The notes beneath the pieces were generated by a model. The model was not told the origin of the DNA. It ran no database searches and saw nothing but the letters and a program-made list of their open reading frames with translations. Both the position numbers and the translations under genes were made by a program. Shown piece by piece: positions 1-10,462 of a stretch of DNA of 64,000 bases. Each line of letters begins with the position of its first letter. Position 1 is the first letter of the stretch. Origin of the DNA: Botryosphaeria dothidea. Taxonomy: Eukaryota > Ascomycota > Dothideomycetes > Botryosphaeriales > Botryosphaeriaceae. The stretch lies in NCBI GenBank assembly GCA_011503125.2, contig WWBZ02000040.1:1550001-1614000 (forward strand), given 5' to 3'.

Positions 1-790
1 TTTTGCTTGTCTTGAAGAGCTTACGAATATATATAAGGAATAGTATAGGGGAGATCGGGCTTCCCTGAGGAATCCCAGTCTCTATTCTACTAAAATCCTT
101 ATTTTCTCCGTTAAAGGCGAGGCCTAGTACTCGTAGATTAAGAAAAGACCTAACCCACGCGAGTAGATTAACTAGTAGGCCTATTCTTGCTATTGTAGCT
201 AGTAGTTATTCTTAGGCGACGTGGTCAAAGGCTCCTTTTATATCAAGGAATAAGGCCGAGGTTTTACGCTTTTTACGGCGATTCTTCTCGGCGATATTCT
301 TTAATAGTAGGGCGGCATCAATAGCAGATTTCTTTAGCCTTCCCCCGATTTGGGAGGGATCTAGAAGAGAGGTCGTTTCTGCTAAAAAGCCTAGCCTTCT
401 TGCTAGTATCCGTTCAAGAGTTTTTCCTAGGCAATTAAGAAGTGAAATTACCCTATAAGCCTTTGGGGCAGACTCGTCGGGTTTATTTGGTTTCTTTAGG
501 GTTACACCGGTAGCCCGTCTCCAGCATAACGGATAGTATCCGTAGGTAAAAAGTAGGCTATATACCTGATGGAAGGCGTCAGGGGCGGTTTTAAACGCTC
601 GGGTAATTATCTCTTGTGTTATAGCGTCTGGGCCTAGAGTCGTGCCTTTTATTTGATTTGAGCATGCTTTTTCTAGTTCCGTATAGCTGAGGGTAGGCCA
701 TTCCCAGTCCTGGGAGGGGGAGTAGCTGTCCCACTTAAACGGGGGGGCCAAGGGAGGTATAGGAAAGAGGCCCTCCCTTAGGGGCAGAGC
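1..790 (-). pseudogene. Non-LTR retrotransposon (LINE A) fragment, reverse transcriptase region
   Basis: Minus-strand reading gives the amino half of a LINE reverse transcriptase: a GPD-type motif (TTLGPDAI), the KPNKPDESAPKAYRVISLL block, the QIGGRLKKSAIDAALL block and DIKGAFDHV. A stop (TAA) follows directly, and the frame then resumes toward position 1 with GIPQGSPISPILF, a core RT motif. The copy runs off the left window edge. Upstream in the element the frame (LPLREGLFPIPPLAPPFKW) extends to about 790, where plus-strand LINE B begins, so the two elements meet head to head. Stops sit where CAA/CAG or TGG codons are expected, which fits RIP-like decay. It is a different family from LINE B, judging by the aligned RT blocks. 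It is non-functional. Confidence 0.85.
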
Positions 791-913
791 GAGATACGAG
801 TACTCGTAACGTTTAGAAAGGACGTTCTAAACTCAATTACTATTGAAGATAGAATAGACCTAATTAAACACTCTGATATCTAGTGTTTTGATATCTGGGA
901 AAAGGAGCGCACC

Positions 914-1061
914 TGTTGGTATGTTGATGAACAATGATGATCTATTGATGATTAGCATGAGGAGGAAGGGCGTAGGTGGCCCACCCTCCTTATATACGTA
1001 AGTGAGTGACTAAGCTATCTGGTGTTGCAAAAGCAATATGCAAAACACGTGATTTCTAACA
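914..1061 (-). repeat. 3' LTR of the copia element (left copy)
   Basis: 148 bp, identical to the right copy except position 1057 (T here, C at 6314). The right copy has perfect TGTTGG/CCAACA ends; here that one change gives CTAACA. It is preceded by the target duplication GCACC at 909-913. Confidence 0.95.
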
Positions 1062-1072
1062 CACCCCCTTCG
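1062..1072 (-). other. Copia polypurine tract
   Basis: On the element's strand the sequence directly upstream of the 3' LTR reads CGAAGGGGGTG, a purine-rich run where plus-strand DNA priming is expected. Its position against the LTR edge supports the call. Confidence 0.75.
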
Positions 1073-1074
1073 CG

Positions 1075-4000
1075 TGGTGTCCGATCGGGTAGTGCGCGAT
1101 AATCTGCTTAGTGTTGACCTTTAACAGTGTGAAAGGAACGTGATTACCGAAATATATAAATAAAATGGTGATAATCTGGTTTAAGCGGTGTGTACGCTTA
1201 TAATTACTATTGTAGTAATAAGAGGCCTAAGCCTTGCACAAAGTGGGCGTGCTTTTGCTTTATTAACGGCTTTGTGAGACCGTCTACGATCATCTAAGCT
1301 GTTGGTGTCCATTTAAAGTGAACGTTGCCTGCTTAAGTCTCTTGCCTAAGCCAGTGGTGATGGATATCAACGTGACGAAGCTTCGTAACAAGCTTTCCGA
1401 CGTTCTCTTCCATAAGGCGGAGCGTCTGTGTATTGTTACACTCGATCTAAACGAGGTAACCTGGCTCAAATTAGATGCCTCTAAAGAAGCGTTTCCACTA
1501 GTATACTTACTTAGCAGTCTCTAATAGAGCGAGGAGCTCTGCTTCCGTTATTAAGGTCGTCACTATTAGTTGCTTAGAGGCTTTCTAGTCCACGGGTCCG
1601 TCGAACAGTATTATAAGTAATCCTTGGTAACTACGGCGTGTGGCTGTGTTATTTGCGAAGGATGCATTACTGCTAGGCACGAAGATGCGTTAATTATTTG
1701 CTACGTTGCCGTTATATATAATTGCGAGGTCCTTCGTGTTTACGAGATATTCTAGGAGGCGGTATATAAGATAGAGGTGTCGCTTAGAAGGGTTCGTCAA
1801 ATACGCAGAGAGGGCTGAGCAGGCGTGGCCTATATTAGGTCTCGTGCTAATAGCAGCGAACTAGGCAGATCCTATCTTGCTCTAGAACGTGTAGATGTCT
1901 TGAGGTATTATATGAGCCTCGTTATTTAGGGTAGGTAGGTCCTCTATCGGAAGAGGCGTGGCAACCGATAATTCTTTGACGTTATATTTAGCCCTAAGGC
2001 TAGTAAGGTATGACTCCTGTGATAGCCATAGCAGTTGCTTGCTTCGATCACGGACGATTCGTAAAGCTAAGAACTACTGAACTTCTCCTATCTTACGTAT
2101 CTCGTAGCGCTAAAAGAGGTCTTATTCGAATACGTGCGCGAATGGCTTATCCTTCTTAGGAAAGGCCATAATAATATCGTCTACGAAGAAGAATATAAAG
2201 AGGTGCTCGTTTGCGTAGAGATATGGAGTATCTGGCACAGGCTCAAGTCCTAGGTCTTTGAGCGTGGCTTAAAAGTGCTTTTGCCACAACGCTGGCGACT
2301 CTTTAAGCCCATAGAGAGCTTTCTTAAGTAACAAGATCTTCCTATAAGGAAGTGTTATGCCTTCTGGTGCTCGGTAGAAGGTTGGTTGATCGAGAGGGAC
2401 ATGAGGAAAGGCATTAACGACGTCGTATTGCCACATCTCGAGGTCGAATGCGTAGATAATCGCTATAAGCGTGCGAAAGATACGGAAGGCAAGGGTAGCC
2501 GCATATGTGTCTTGGTAGGAGACTTGGAGGTTACCTCGTACGCATACTCGTGCCTTGATCTTAGTGAGATATCCCTTCTTATCGAATTTGTATTTGAAGA
2601 CCCATGTAAGAGGAATGACCTCTTTGTTGGCCTTGCGTGCTTGATCCTCGTCTACAACGATCTACACCCCCTTACTATTGCCTTTCTATAGCTCACGGTA
2701 GAGTACTTAAAAGAGATAAGGCTTGAGTTGGTGTTTGAGGATGTTCTTATAGTAACGAGGCTCGGGCGGAAGGTCGTCCCGATAAATGCGTGGTAGAGGA
2801 GGAAGCTCCTCTAACTGATATGAGGGTGGAGGATCCTCGTGTGTAGTAGGTTAAGATATTTGCTCGTGATTACCCGTAGGAGCGTGTTTAAGCAGTGCAT
2901 ATATGCTCGCGGCGAGAAAGGTCTGCTTATAGTAAGCGTTACTAATAACCTTCGCGGTATGCGCAGCTCTTCTTCGATTCCTTGGACCTTCGATAATAAG
3001 GTTCGGGTTAGGGTCCGCGTTGATATTGGCTGTAAGGGGTGCACGATTGCCCCGTGCTGCTCCTGGGTCAGGCTTAGTATCGTATTAAACAGGGAGGAGA
3101 CGACTAAGGCGTCCCTCTTGCTGTTGTTCGTCTTCCTTACCCCCTGAGGTGTGCGAGTCTCTAAGAGTAGGTGACGGCAAGACGTCATCGCTTAGTGGGT
3201 GTGGTATGCTGTTGTCCGTGGTGGACGGCGATGGTATATATAGTTGAGTATATTGTATATCTGGTTTATTAGGCAGTATGCCTTGTTGTTGTCCATCTGA
3301 TGACGAAGTAGGTTGTTCTTCTATATTAGTGGCTTGCTTATGAGTAACCTCCTTATCTTCACTGGATGACGAATCTAACGTAATGAGGTCCTTAGAGCCT
3401 AGACGGATGCGAGGAATTACCTCCTGAGGCTCCTCTTCTACATCCTCGATTTCTTAATACTGCTCTTGCTTATCTGGTGAGTATTTTAATGACTCGTCAA
3501 AACTGACGTCTCTTGAGCGGATGATACGGTCCCCTGGTGGATACCATATCCGGTAGATGTTGGTGGAGTCATACCCAACAAGATAGCCAACGAGGGCTCG
3601 TTCTTGGAGCTTGTTACTACGCGGGATGGTTTTATTAAGGGCGTAGGCCTTGCATCCGTAGACTCTCATGTGAGCTACGTTTGGTTTAATGCCATGAGCA
3701 AGCTCGAAGGGCGTCTTCCACTTAAGGACTTTGCTTAGCGTCCGATTGTGTATGTACGTTGCTGCCAGGACTGTCTCTGGCCATAGGCGTTCAGGGAGGT
3801 TTGCCCCGATACGCATTGCTCGTGCTTTGATAATAATAGACTAACCAGTTCTCTCGGCATGTCCGTTCTAAGCAGGTGTATAGGGTGCTAAGACCTCTAT
3901 TGTGATTCCTCTTCGCTTAAGTTCAGCCTTAAACGCGGTGTTAAGTGATCTTTCGCCATCAGTTCGAAAGAACGCAGTAAGAGCGTCAAAGCGACGTTCG

Positions 4001-5862
4001 ATCATACTTAGAATATCGAGAATGAGCGTGTTGTAGTCTGATTTGAGCATATGGGTGCGGGTGAAGACATAGTTGCTCTTTATACACTCGATATGAGTGA
4101 TCCACTCGTGTTGATTGAAGGCGGGCGTTATCTGGATGAGGTCAAATAAGACTCGGAAGAATGACTCGTTGCGAGCTTCCTCTGGTGATGAGTCTCGCGC
4201 AATAAGCTGATGAGCTTTTGCTCGCGAGCAGGTGTCGCAGTGAACAGGTACGACGTCGTTCGTGAACTCTACGCCGGTAACAGCTGTGAGCAACGCCTTG
4301 ATAGCGTGGTAGTTGGCATGAGCAAAGACTCTATGCTACTGTTTAGCTGGGAGACTACGGGTAGTCGCAGCACTCGTAATGGCTGGTACGGACTCTGCTT
4401 GGTGTAGTTCAAGAAAGAACTATCCTTCAGACGGAGTAAGAACACACACTGTAGTGTCGTCCTTGTAGAGTCGAAGACTCTTAGTGTCCATATGAACGTC
4501 TTTCTTATTGCACTTAGAAATAGAGACTAAGTTGCCCATGAATGCTGGGACGTAGGCTACATCACGAAGGGTGATAACCTTGCTCTTCTTTCCGTTGCGG
4601 GCATTGACTGTGACATTCCCGAAGCTCTTAATAGGCACACGCGTGTTGCCGCAGATTACGAAGTCATCTGGACCTGCGTTGCGTGTCTTGATGAACCTTT
4701 TGCGCATATATCTGTTACACACGTGATAAGTGGTACCAGTGTCTGCGATCCATGAGAGCTCTAACGTAGTTGGACGCGAGTCTCGGTGCGTAGCAAATGA
4801 CTGCGCAACAACGGCTGGGAAGGACTTAATAGATCCTTGCTCGTCATTACTATTATTATCATTTGCAAGCGTGTTAGGCTTAGGCTCCTTGCCTTTACCC
4901 TTGTTACCTTGTGTGTGAGGTGTTGGCGGTGTACCGCGCTTGAGTGCATTCTCAACTTGCGTCTTGATCTTGTCATTCTTCATGAGCTTAAGGATCTTAT
5001 CCTGGACCTTCTTATTTGGTTTGAAGTCGGCAGGACGGTTGGGCGCGTTCGGATTGAGATAGAAGCACTGGAAGTACCAGTATAGGAGTCCACATAAGCA
5101 TTTAGGAGGCTTCTGCGGCTGCTCCTCGCCTCGTAGAGTAGCTGCGAAGGTCGCATGAGTCTTGTTCGTTATGAGCGCTTGCTTCTGGCGAGCATGCTCA
5201 CGATAATCGACAATAACATCTGAAACGTTAAGCGTCTTAGTACCGAGTCGCAGCTCACGAAGGATAGGGCTAGCGTATTCTAAGTCGTGTTGCATAATAG
5301 GCTTGAGGAATGCATTTACTCCTCGAGAGCCTTCGACATCAGAGAGGCTAAGAGAGCGTGCTTTGAATACACACTCTTCCCATTGTGTGAGCCACTTTTT
5401 AGTGCTCTGGGTAGTTGGAGGCTTCTCAAGCTCGCGGAGCTTGTTGAGAATAAACTCCTATTGTGTAGAGACGGAAGGTTGGAGTCGAGCTTGTAGAGCG
5501 CGCAACTGCGCATAGGGATGAGAGTCCTCGATCTTGCGCAGGAGCGGCAGCAGCGGCTGAGACACTGAGTCCTCAATGAGCGATAAGAGGTCATTGAGCT
5601 CTCGCATCTGCCTGTCGTACTCCTTTTTATCCTCCTTATAGTCCTCGCGCTTCCACTTATGCTCCTCACGATCCGCGTCGGTGATGTTGCCTGTTGGTAG
5701 AGGAGGCTTGGTGGGCGCGATTGGTTGTTGCGGACGTGAGTCCTTGGTTGGATCGATGTAGTCGTATAAGCGAGCCTTCTTTGCACGCGATTAGACGATG
5801 AAGAACCATTCATCCTAGTCTTGCGAAGACTTGAGGACGATGATTGGCTTCGAAGACGACAT
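1075..5862 (-). pseudogene. Copia gag-pol polyprotein, one frame broken by stops
   Basis: The likely start is the ATG at 5862 (MSSSKPIIV). Gag runs to about 5000, with a degenerate CxCG...C region near 5060-5100. The protease motif WIADTGTTYHVCN lies near 4730. Integrase has a CDTCSRAKAH zinc-binding remnant near 4220-4240, a FFRTDGE motif near 3955, and GITIEVLAPYTPA near 3870-3910. RT spans roughly 2750-1900, with VDD retained at 2176-2184 (FFFVDDIIMA). RNase H has SNASFANN and DGPVD.KASKQ.VVTTLITEAELLALLE near 1530-1670. Stops replace Q or W codons (for example APYTPA-stop-NG and RTG-stop-SI), so they are transitions of the RIP or deamination type. No insertion or deletion is needed to follow the frame over most of its length. 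The element cannot encode its own proteins. Confidence 0.85.
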
Positions 5863-6159
5863 GGTAGGTGACGAATAGGTGCTATTCGTCAGTTGACGTC
5901 GTATAGCTAACCAAAAGGGTTAAAGCTAGCTAGGAACGTGTATCAGATACTTGAGATGCTCGATGTTGAGGCAAATAGCTGTGTCGTGATGACTATTAAT
6001 GAAATGACACGTGGAGGGAAGCCGTCGCACGGTCGCAGTGTATTACAGCAGGGTGCAACAACACAGTGTTCTTCTGGATGCCGCAGAGAGAACGTTATAA
6101 GCGTATGAGACGCTTATACAGAGATCAAACGATGGATAACGAGTTTTGGAAGTGATCCC

Positions 6160-6170
6160 GGGCTCATAAC
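6160..6170 (-). other. Copia primer-binding site matching the initiator tRNA-Met anticodon arm
   Basis: The plus strand reads GGGCTCATAAC directly against the LTR, which is the anticodon-arm sequence of fungal initiator tRNA-Met (CAU anticodon). On the element's strand the complement would pair with a tRNA cut in the anticodon loop. This half-tRNA priming mode is established for Drosophila copia and for several fungal copia elements. The assignment rests on position and the 11-base match to the remembered yeast initiator tRNA. Confidence 0.75.
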
Positions 6171-6318
6171 TGTTGGTATGTTGATGAACAATGATGATCT
6201 ATTGATGATTAGCATGAGGAGGAAGGGCGTAGGTGGCCCACCCTCCTTATATACGTAAGTGAGTGACTAAGCTATCTGGTGTTGCAAAAGCAATATGCAA
6301 AACACGTGATTTCCAACA
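6171..6318 (-). repeat. 5' LTR of the copia element (right copy)
   Basis: 148 bp with TGTTGG...CCAACA ends, followed by the second GCACC at 6319-6323. On the element's own strand transcription would start in this LTR. A TATATA stretch lies in the LTR (about 6249-6254). Confidence 0.95.
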
Positions 6319-7631
6319 GCACCCGGAGAACCCGACTACTTAATATCTATAATAGAAAGACTACTCAGGGGTATACCATTAATTTAGTCTACTGGGACCA
6401 GATTGTAAGTACAAGGACTATCCTAGCCGGCGACTTTAACTTACGAGGATACTAGGACCCGTAGAAAGCTACCTTAATAAATCACCTAGTCCTTAAGAAG
6501 TTAATTAAGGACTATTAATTAGTTCTTAATAATACTAATCAGGCTACTAGATTAGAAAACGGCTCTAAATCTATTATAGACCTTACTCTATTAACGGTAG
6601 ATATAGGGCTTTTAGACAACTGGGCGATTGAGGAGGACCTTAGCACGCCATCCGATCACGAGGTTATCCTATTCGAGTGGGATATATTATATTAAAGCTA
6701 ACCCACGGCCGAAGTTGGGAAGTGGAATATTAAGAAGCTACTAGCCGACATAGAGCTTCTAGATAAAACACGACTATCCTGGTAATAATAGACCACGGCG
6801 AAGCCACAGCTAGCGCTAGATACCATATAAGCGCTTGAGAAAGAGACGTACTGGATCCAGAAAATAATAACGTAAACGCTTAACACCTACGCACCAAAGA
6901 CAAGGCTAACTCCTTACTTAAAAAAGTGGTAGATACCTGCTATTAAAAGAGGGAGGAGCTACTTTAGCTATGTTCGAAGAGCTATGCGGAGAGGCTATAT
7001 TAGCTATTCCGAATACCGCCCCTCGCGGAATAGTTACTACACACTTATCCGGAAGGAAAAACGAGAGACCTAGATAAGATTTCTTGAAGAAATAGAGGAT
7101 GATATCTCTCTATTACAAATAAGTATTGATAGGTGCTGGAAGGCACTTAGCTATACAAAGACAAATATACCCTCATATACCCTAGCCCTAGTAATAGGAG
7201 AGGGGGAGACTCAGAGGGTAGTAACAGATGCAAGAGAGAAGGAATCTATATTTCTACAGCAAGCCTTTCCCTACCAGGATCAAGAGGATACGGATCTTAC
7301 TAGCTATAATACCCCGCCTATATCTATCTCTCAAGAAGATATCAGACAAGCTCTATTCTCACAATCAACAAAGAAAGCCCTAGGACTGGATAATATTAAT
7401 TTTCATATCCTTAGACTTATCTGGGAATGGGATAGCAACAGAATAAGCAACCTAATCCAAGGCTGCATAAAACTAGGCCACTATCCCACACAGTAGAAGA
7501 CTACAAGGGGAATTATACTCCGAAAGCCAAATAAACCAAACTACGCTGTACCAAAGGCTTATAGAGTTATTAGCTTACTTAGCTGCCTAGGTAAGGTAGC
7601 TGAGAAAGTAATAGCTACTACTATAGCACGG

Positions 7632-8123
7632 TGTTACGGCGCAGCCTCTACAGGTTGAGGAAGTTGAGGATCAGCCCCGCAGGGAACGACAGAAGTCGGA
7701 GTCATAAGGATCCGAGGTCACGTGACCCTCGCGATCAGTTGGACCCACCCGCTCAGTTGCCAAGGCCAACTGAGCAGATAGAGCCAACTGAGCTGGTACG
7801 CTCAGTTAGCAACCCTCGATCAGTTGCCAAGGCCAACTGATCGCGCTCTATCAACTGAGCACATAGATTGTAGACAATCTCCTACGTATATATAAACCAC
7901 ACTCCTTAGATAGCTTTGACCTTCGTGGTCAACTTCAACAATAGAACTTCGCAATAGAATTTGGACTCTATTGGTAACAAGGCCTTCGCACGCAGTGCTC
8001 AGTCTTCAGTCGTCTACTCGTTCCTCACGTACCTCTTCTTGTACCCACTCAAGGAAAACCCTTCGACAGGTTTCCACCCTCTTTGGTGTTTGGATCCTTA
8101 GAGGTAGAGGCCCGCTCGTTACA
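7632..8123. repeat. Solo LTR, 492 bp, inserted in LINE B
   Basis: It begins TGTTACGG and ends CTCGTTACA, flanked by a perfect 5-bp target duplication CACGG (7627-7631 and 8124-8128). Excising it with one target copy restores the LINE B frame across IATTIAR / FCEERHVLH to the QFGCR motif, so the boundaries are precise. There are no internal element genes, so it is the product of LTR-LTR recombination. It is richer in GC than the surrounding LINE, suggesting a later arrival or escape from RIP. It contains three stem-loops (see separate entry) and a TATATATA stretch near 7889-7896. Whether the parent was Gypsy- or Copia-type cannot be told from the LTR alone. Confidence 0.9.
7751..7842. repeat. 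Cluster of three stem-loops inside the solo LTR
   Basis: Two perfect hairpins share the loop CCAAGGC. The first is at 7751-7775 with arms GCTCAGTTG/CAACTGAGC; the second is at 7818-7842 with arms GATCAGTTG/CAACTGATC. Between them, 7783-7810 forms a third inverted repeat (arms GCCAACTGAGC and GCTCAGTTAGC, one mismatch). A further CAACTGAGC lies near 7852-7860. The arms are variants of one AACTGA/TCAGTT unit, so the array looks like duplicated palindromes. Confidence 0.85.
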
Positions 8124-10142
8124 CACGGTTCTGCGAAGAGAGACATGTTCTACACTAAGGACAGTTCGGCTGCCGGTAGAAACGTAGTACAACTAATGCA
8201 CTAGCACAACTAGTAGCTAAGGTTAAAGGTGCGTGGTAAAATAAGAAATTCGTACTAGGTGCTCTTCTAGACGTAAAAGGCGCCTTTGACCGGGTAAAGA
8301 AACGTCAATTACTTCAAAGGCTTTAGGATATTTAGCTACCTAGTAATCTAGTTAAGTGGGTTAATTCCTTCTTACTAGATAGATAGGCGCTACTAGTTAT
8401 TAACGGAAAGGATGGAGAGATATAGCCAATACAGGCGGGCCTACCCCAAGGCTCACCTATATCTCCTATCCTTTTTATTCTCTATCTAAGTGGCCTCTTC
8501 GGTCAGCTTGAGCGTAAATATCCAGAGCTTACCTTAATATCGTTCTCGGATAATATAGGCCTCCTGGTTAGCGGAAATTCTATACCATAAGCAGTTAAAA
8601 CACTTAAAGATATCTGTAAAGACACGCTTCAGTGGGGACTAGAGAATGAGGTAGAGTTTAAGGTTGAGAAAACCGAAGCTCTTATCTTCTCTCGGAATAG
8701 AAAGACAAGACGAATAGCGCTAGATACACCTATTAAAGTAGGGAATCAAGCTATTAAACCAAATAAGGCGGCCACGCGCTGGCTAGGATACTGGCTAGAC
8801 TTAAGCCTTACATTCAACGAATACTGTAAGACCAAGCTAGGTAAAGCAAGTCAAGTACTAAAACGGACACTTCCGTTAAGTAAAACCAGCGGAGGACTAC
8901 CGATTCGACTTATCCGAAAACTTCAGAATGCAGCTGTTCAATTAGTTGCATTATTTGGAGCAGAAATCTGGTAGAAAGGCCAAAAAACGTAGGAGAAACG
9001 GGTTCAAACACTTCTTAATAGCCAAGCAAGGGCGATTACAGGAATATTTAGAACTACGCCAATTTAACCACTTCTTGACGAGGCGGGTCAACCAAGAGTA
9101 AGAGCATTACTAGACTACCGACAAGTAAACCTAGCAGTACGCTAGCTAGGTCTACCACAGGACTACCCATCATACCAACTACTCCCCCAAGCGCTGCGTA
9201 GCGGGGAACTAGTAGATGAGGATATAGTCAGTAGCGAAGGCTGGCAAAAGAATAGTATAAGGCAAAAAACACTGGGAAAGAAACTAGCACAATAGATCTC
9301 TACGCTTAGCCACTATAACGAATACGGCATCCTTCTAAATAGTAAGATAGATCTACCCTTTATAGGAGAGACTATTATTCTAGGTAAGAAGGAGGCAAAA
9401 GAGATAGCACTAAAACAGTACCCTCCTAATACCTTATCTCTATTTACGGATGGAGCTACGGAGCAATATCAAGGCGCAGGGATAGCGTATCAAGAAAACG
9501 GCCAGTGGAAAGAAAAGAGTATCCCACTAGGTGCTCGAACTACTATCCTTGACGCTGAACTCTACGCAATTAGAGAGGCAGCGCAGATAGCGAGAAAGAG
9601 TATAAAAAGGATTAGGATCTTCTCGGACTCTCAACGAGCTATTAAGCTTATCCGAGACCCACCCGCGTATAGAAGCCCTATTCTTAGGGAGATTCTAGAA
9701 GACCTACAACAAGTTCATCAACAAGGCCGCCAAGTTATTATTAGCTGGGTCCCAAGTCACTCGAATATACCAGGCAACGACCGCGCAGACCAGGCAGCAA
9801 AAAGAGCAGCAAAACGACCTCCAAGAGAGCTACACGCTACTACGCTAGGATATCTTAGAGATGCGCTCAGAGCTAGAAAGAAAAAGCTAATAAGGGAACC
9901 CCAGAAAGGTCTCTTAGACGTACCAAAGCGGCTGGCAGCCAAGTACCTACAGCTAAAGACAAACCACGCGTTTATAGGTACCTACCTATATCGGTTTAAG
10001 CTAGCAGATACCCCAAGCTGCTGGTGGTGTAACCGGGAACAACAATGCGTAGCCCATCTTCTATTTTAGTGTAGAAAATGGCGCCGCCAGAGAGAAAAGC
10101 TCCTAAAGGACTTACCATTAACGCTTATTAATAGTAGAGATA

Positions 10143-10278
10143 TGTTGGAAATTGAGTTGATTTGATTATTGTCTGGATTGTTGGCATGTCTCATGAGAGG
10201 GGTATGAGAGGGTGCCTGCTATATAGACTATTTGACGCTAAACCTAATTCGGAGCATTCTGAGACTATATTTCCAACA
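10143..10278. repeat. Solo LTR, 136 bp, inserted near the 3' end of LINE B
   Basis: It starts TGTTGGAAAT and ends ATTTCCAACA, a perfect 10-bp terminal inverted repeat. It is flanked by the 5-bp target duplication AGATA (10138-10142 and 10279-10283). Removing it joins LINE B codons INSRD and ITTFSSITT in frame. Its first ten bases equal the start of the copia LTR above on that element's strand, so it is probably from a related copia family. The interior differs. Confidence 0.9.
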
Positions 10279-10462
10279 AGATATTACTACGTTTAGTAGT
10301 ATTACTACTATTACTAAAGAAGTCTTTCTACACCCAGACGCCCTTAAACCACTACTAGAGTTCTTAGGAACAACAGCAGTAGGTAAAAGAGTACAAGAGC
10401 TAGAACAAGAACGAGGTGATATATGGGATATTGAACTACTAGATAGTAGGGATACAACCTAA

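Larger units (their letters stand above)
914..6318 (-). mobile_element. Structurally complete Ty1/copia LTR retrotransposon, minus orientation
   Basis: The 5,405-bp element is bounded by 148-bp direct LTRs (914-1061 and 6171-6318) starting TGTTGG and ending at the right with CCAACA. It is flanked by a perfect 5-bp target duplication, GCACC, at 909-913 and 6319-6323. Internal minus-strand order is gag, protease, integrase, RT, RNase H, which is the copia order. A primer-binding site abuts the right (5') LTR and a purine tract abuts the left (3') LTR. It sits inside the endonuclease region of LINE B: deleting the element and one target copy rejoins the LINE frame (KER/TRRTR). The LTRs differ at one position only, although the coding region has many stops. 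Confidence 0.95.
790..10462 (+). pseudogene. Decayed Tad/I-like LINE B: endonuclease, RT, RNase H; interrupted by three insertions
   Basis: Read on the plus strand after removing three LTR insertions, this is one continuous frame with many stops. In order: the C-terminal part of an apurinic-type endonuclease (FDIWEKER / RRTRLLNIYN at the copia junction, AGDFNLRG near 6440, SDHEVILFEW near 6660); an RT with KPNKPNYAVPKAYRVISLLSCLGK (about 7525-7600), QFGCR and DVKGAFDRV (about 8270), and LPQGSPISPILF (about 8440). The catalytic FxDD is changed to FSDN (about 8545), so the RT is dead. Then an RNase H with FTDGA, DAELYAI, FSDSQ and GNDRADQAA (about 9445-9800), and a C-terminal CWWC...H....C knuckle (about 10018-10075). 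The frame ends in a stop at 10460-10462. The 5' part is missing (no ORF1), as expected for a 5'-truncated LINE. TA-rich composition with stops at former CAA/CAG/TGG codons suggests RIP. Confidence 0.85.

Noticed and set aside
6150..6170. tRNA gene near the copia 5' LTR
   Set aside because: Only the anticodon-arm match is present; no acceptor stem or T-loop. It is the primer-binding site.
7631..8204. Two short plus-strand frames
   Set aside because: They fall inside, or cross the end of, the solo LTR and do not match the LINE frame.
10232..10462. 76-codon plus-strand frame as an independent gene
   Set aside because: It is the C-terminal end of LINE B, resuming after the 136-bp solo LTR.
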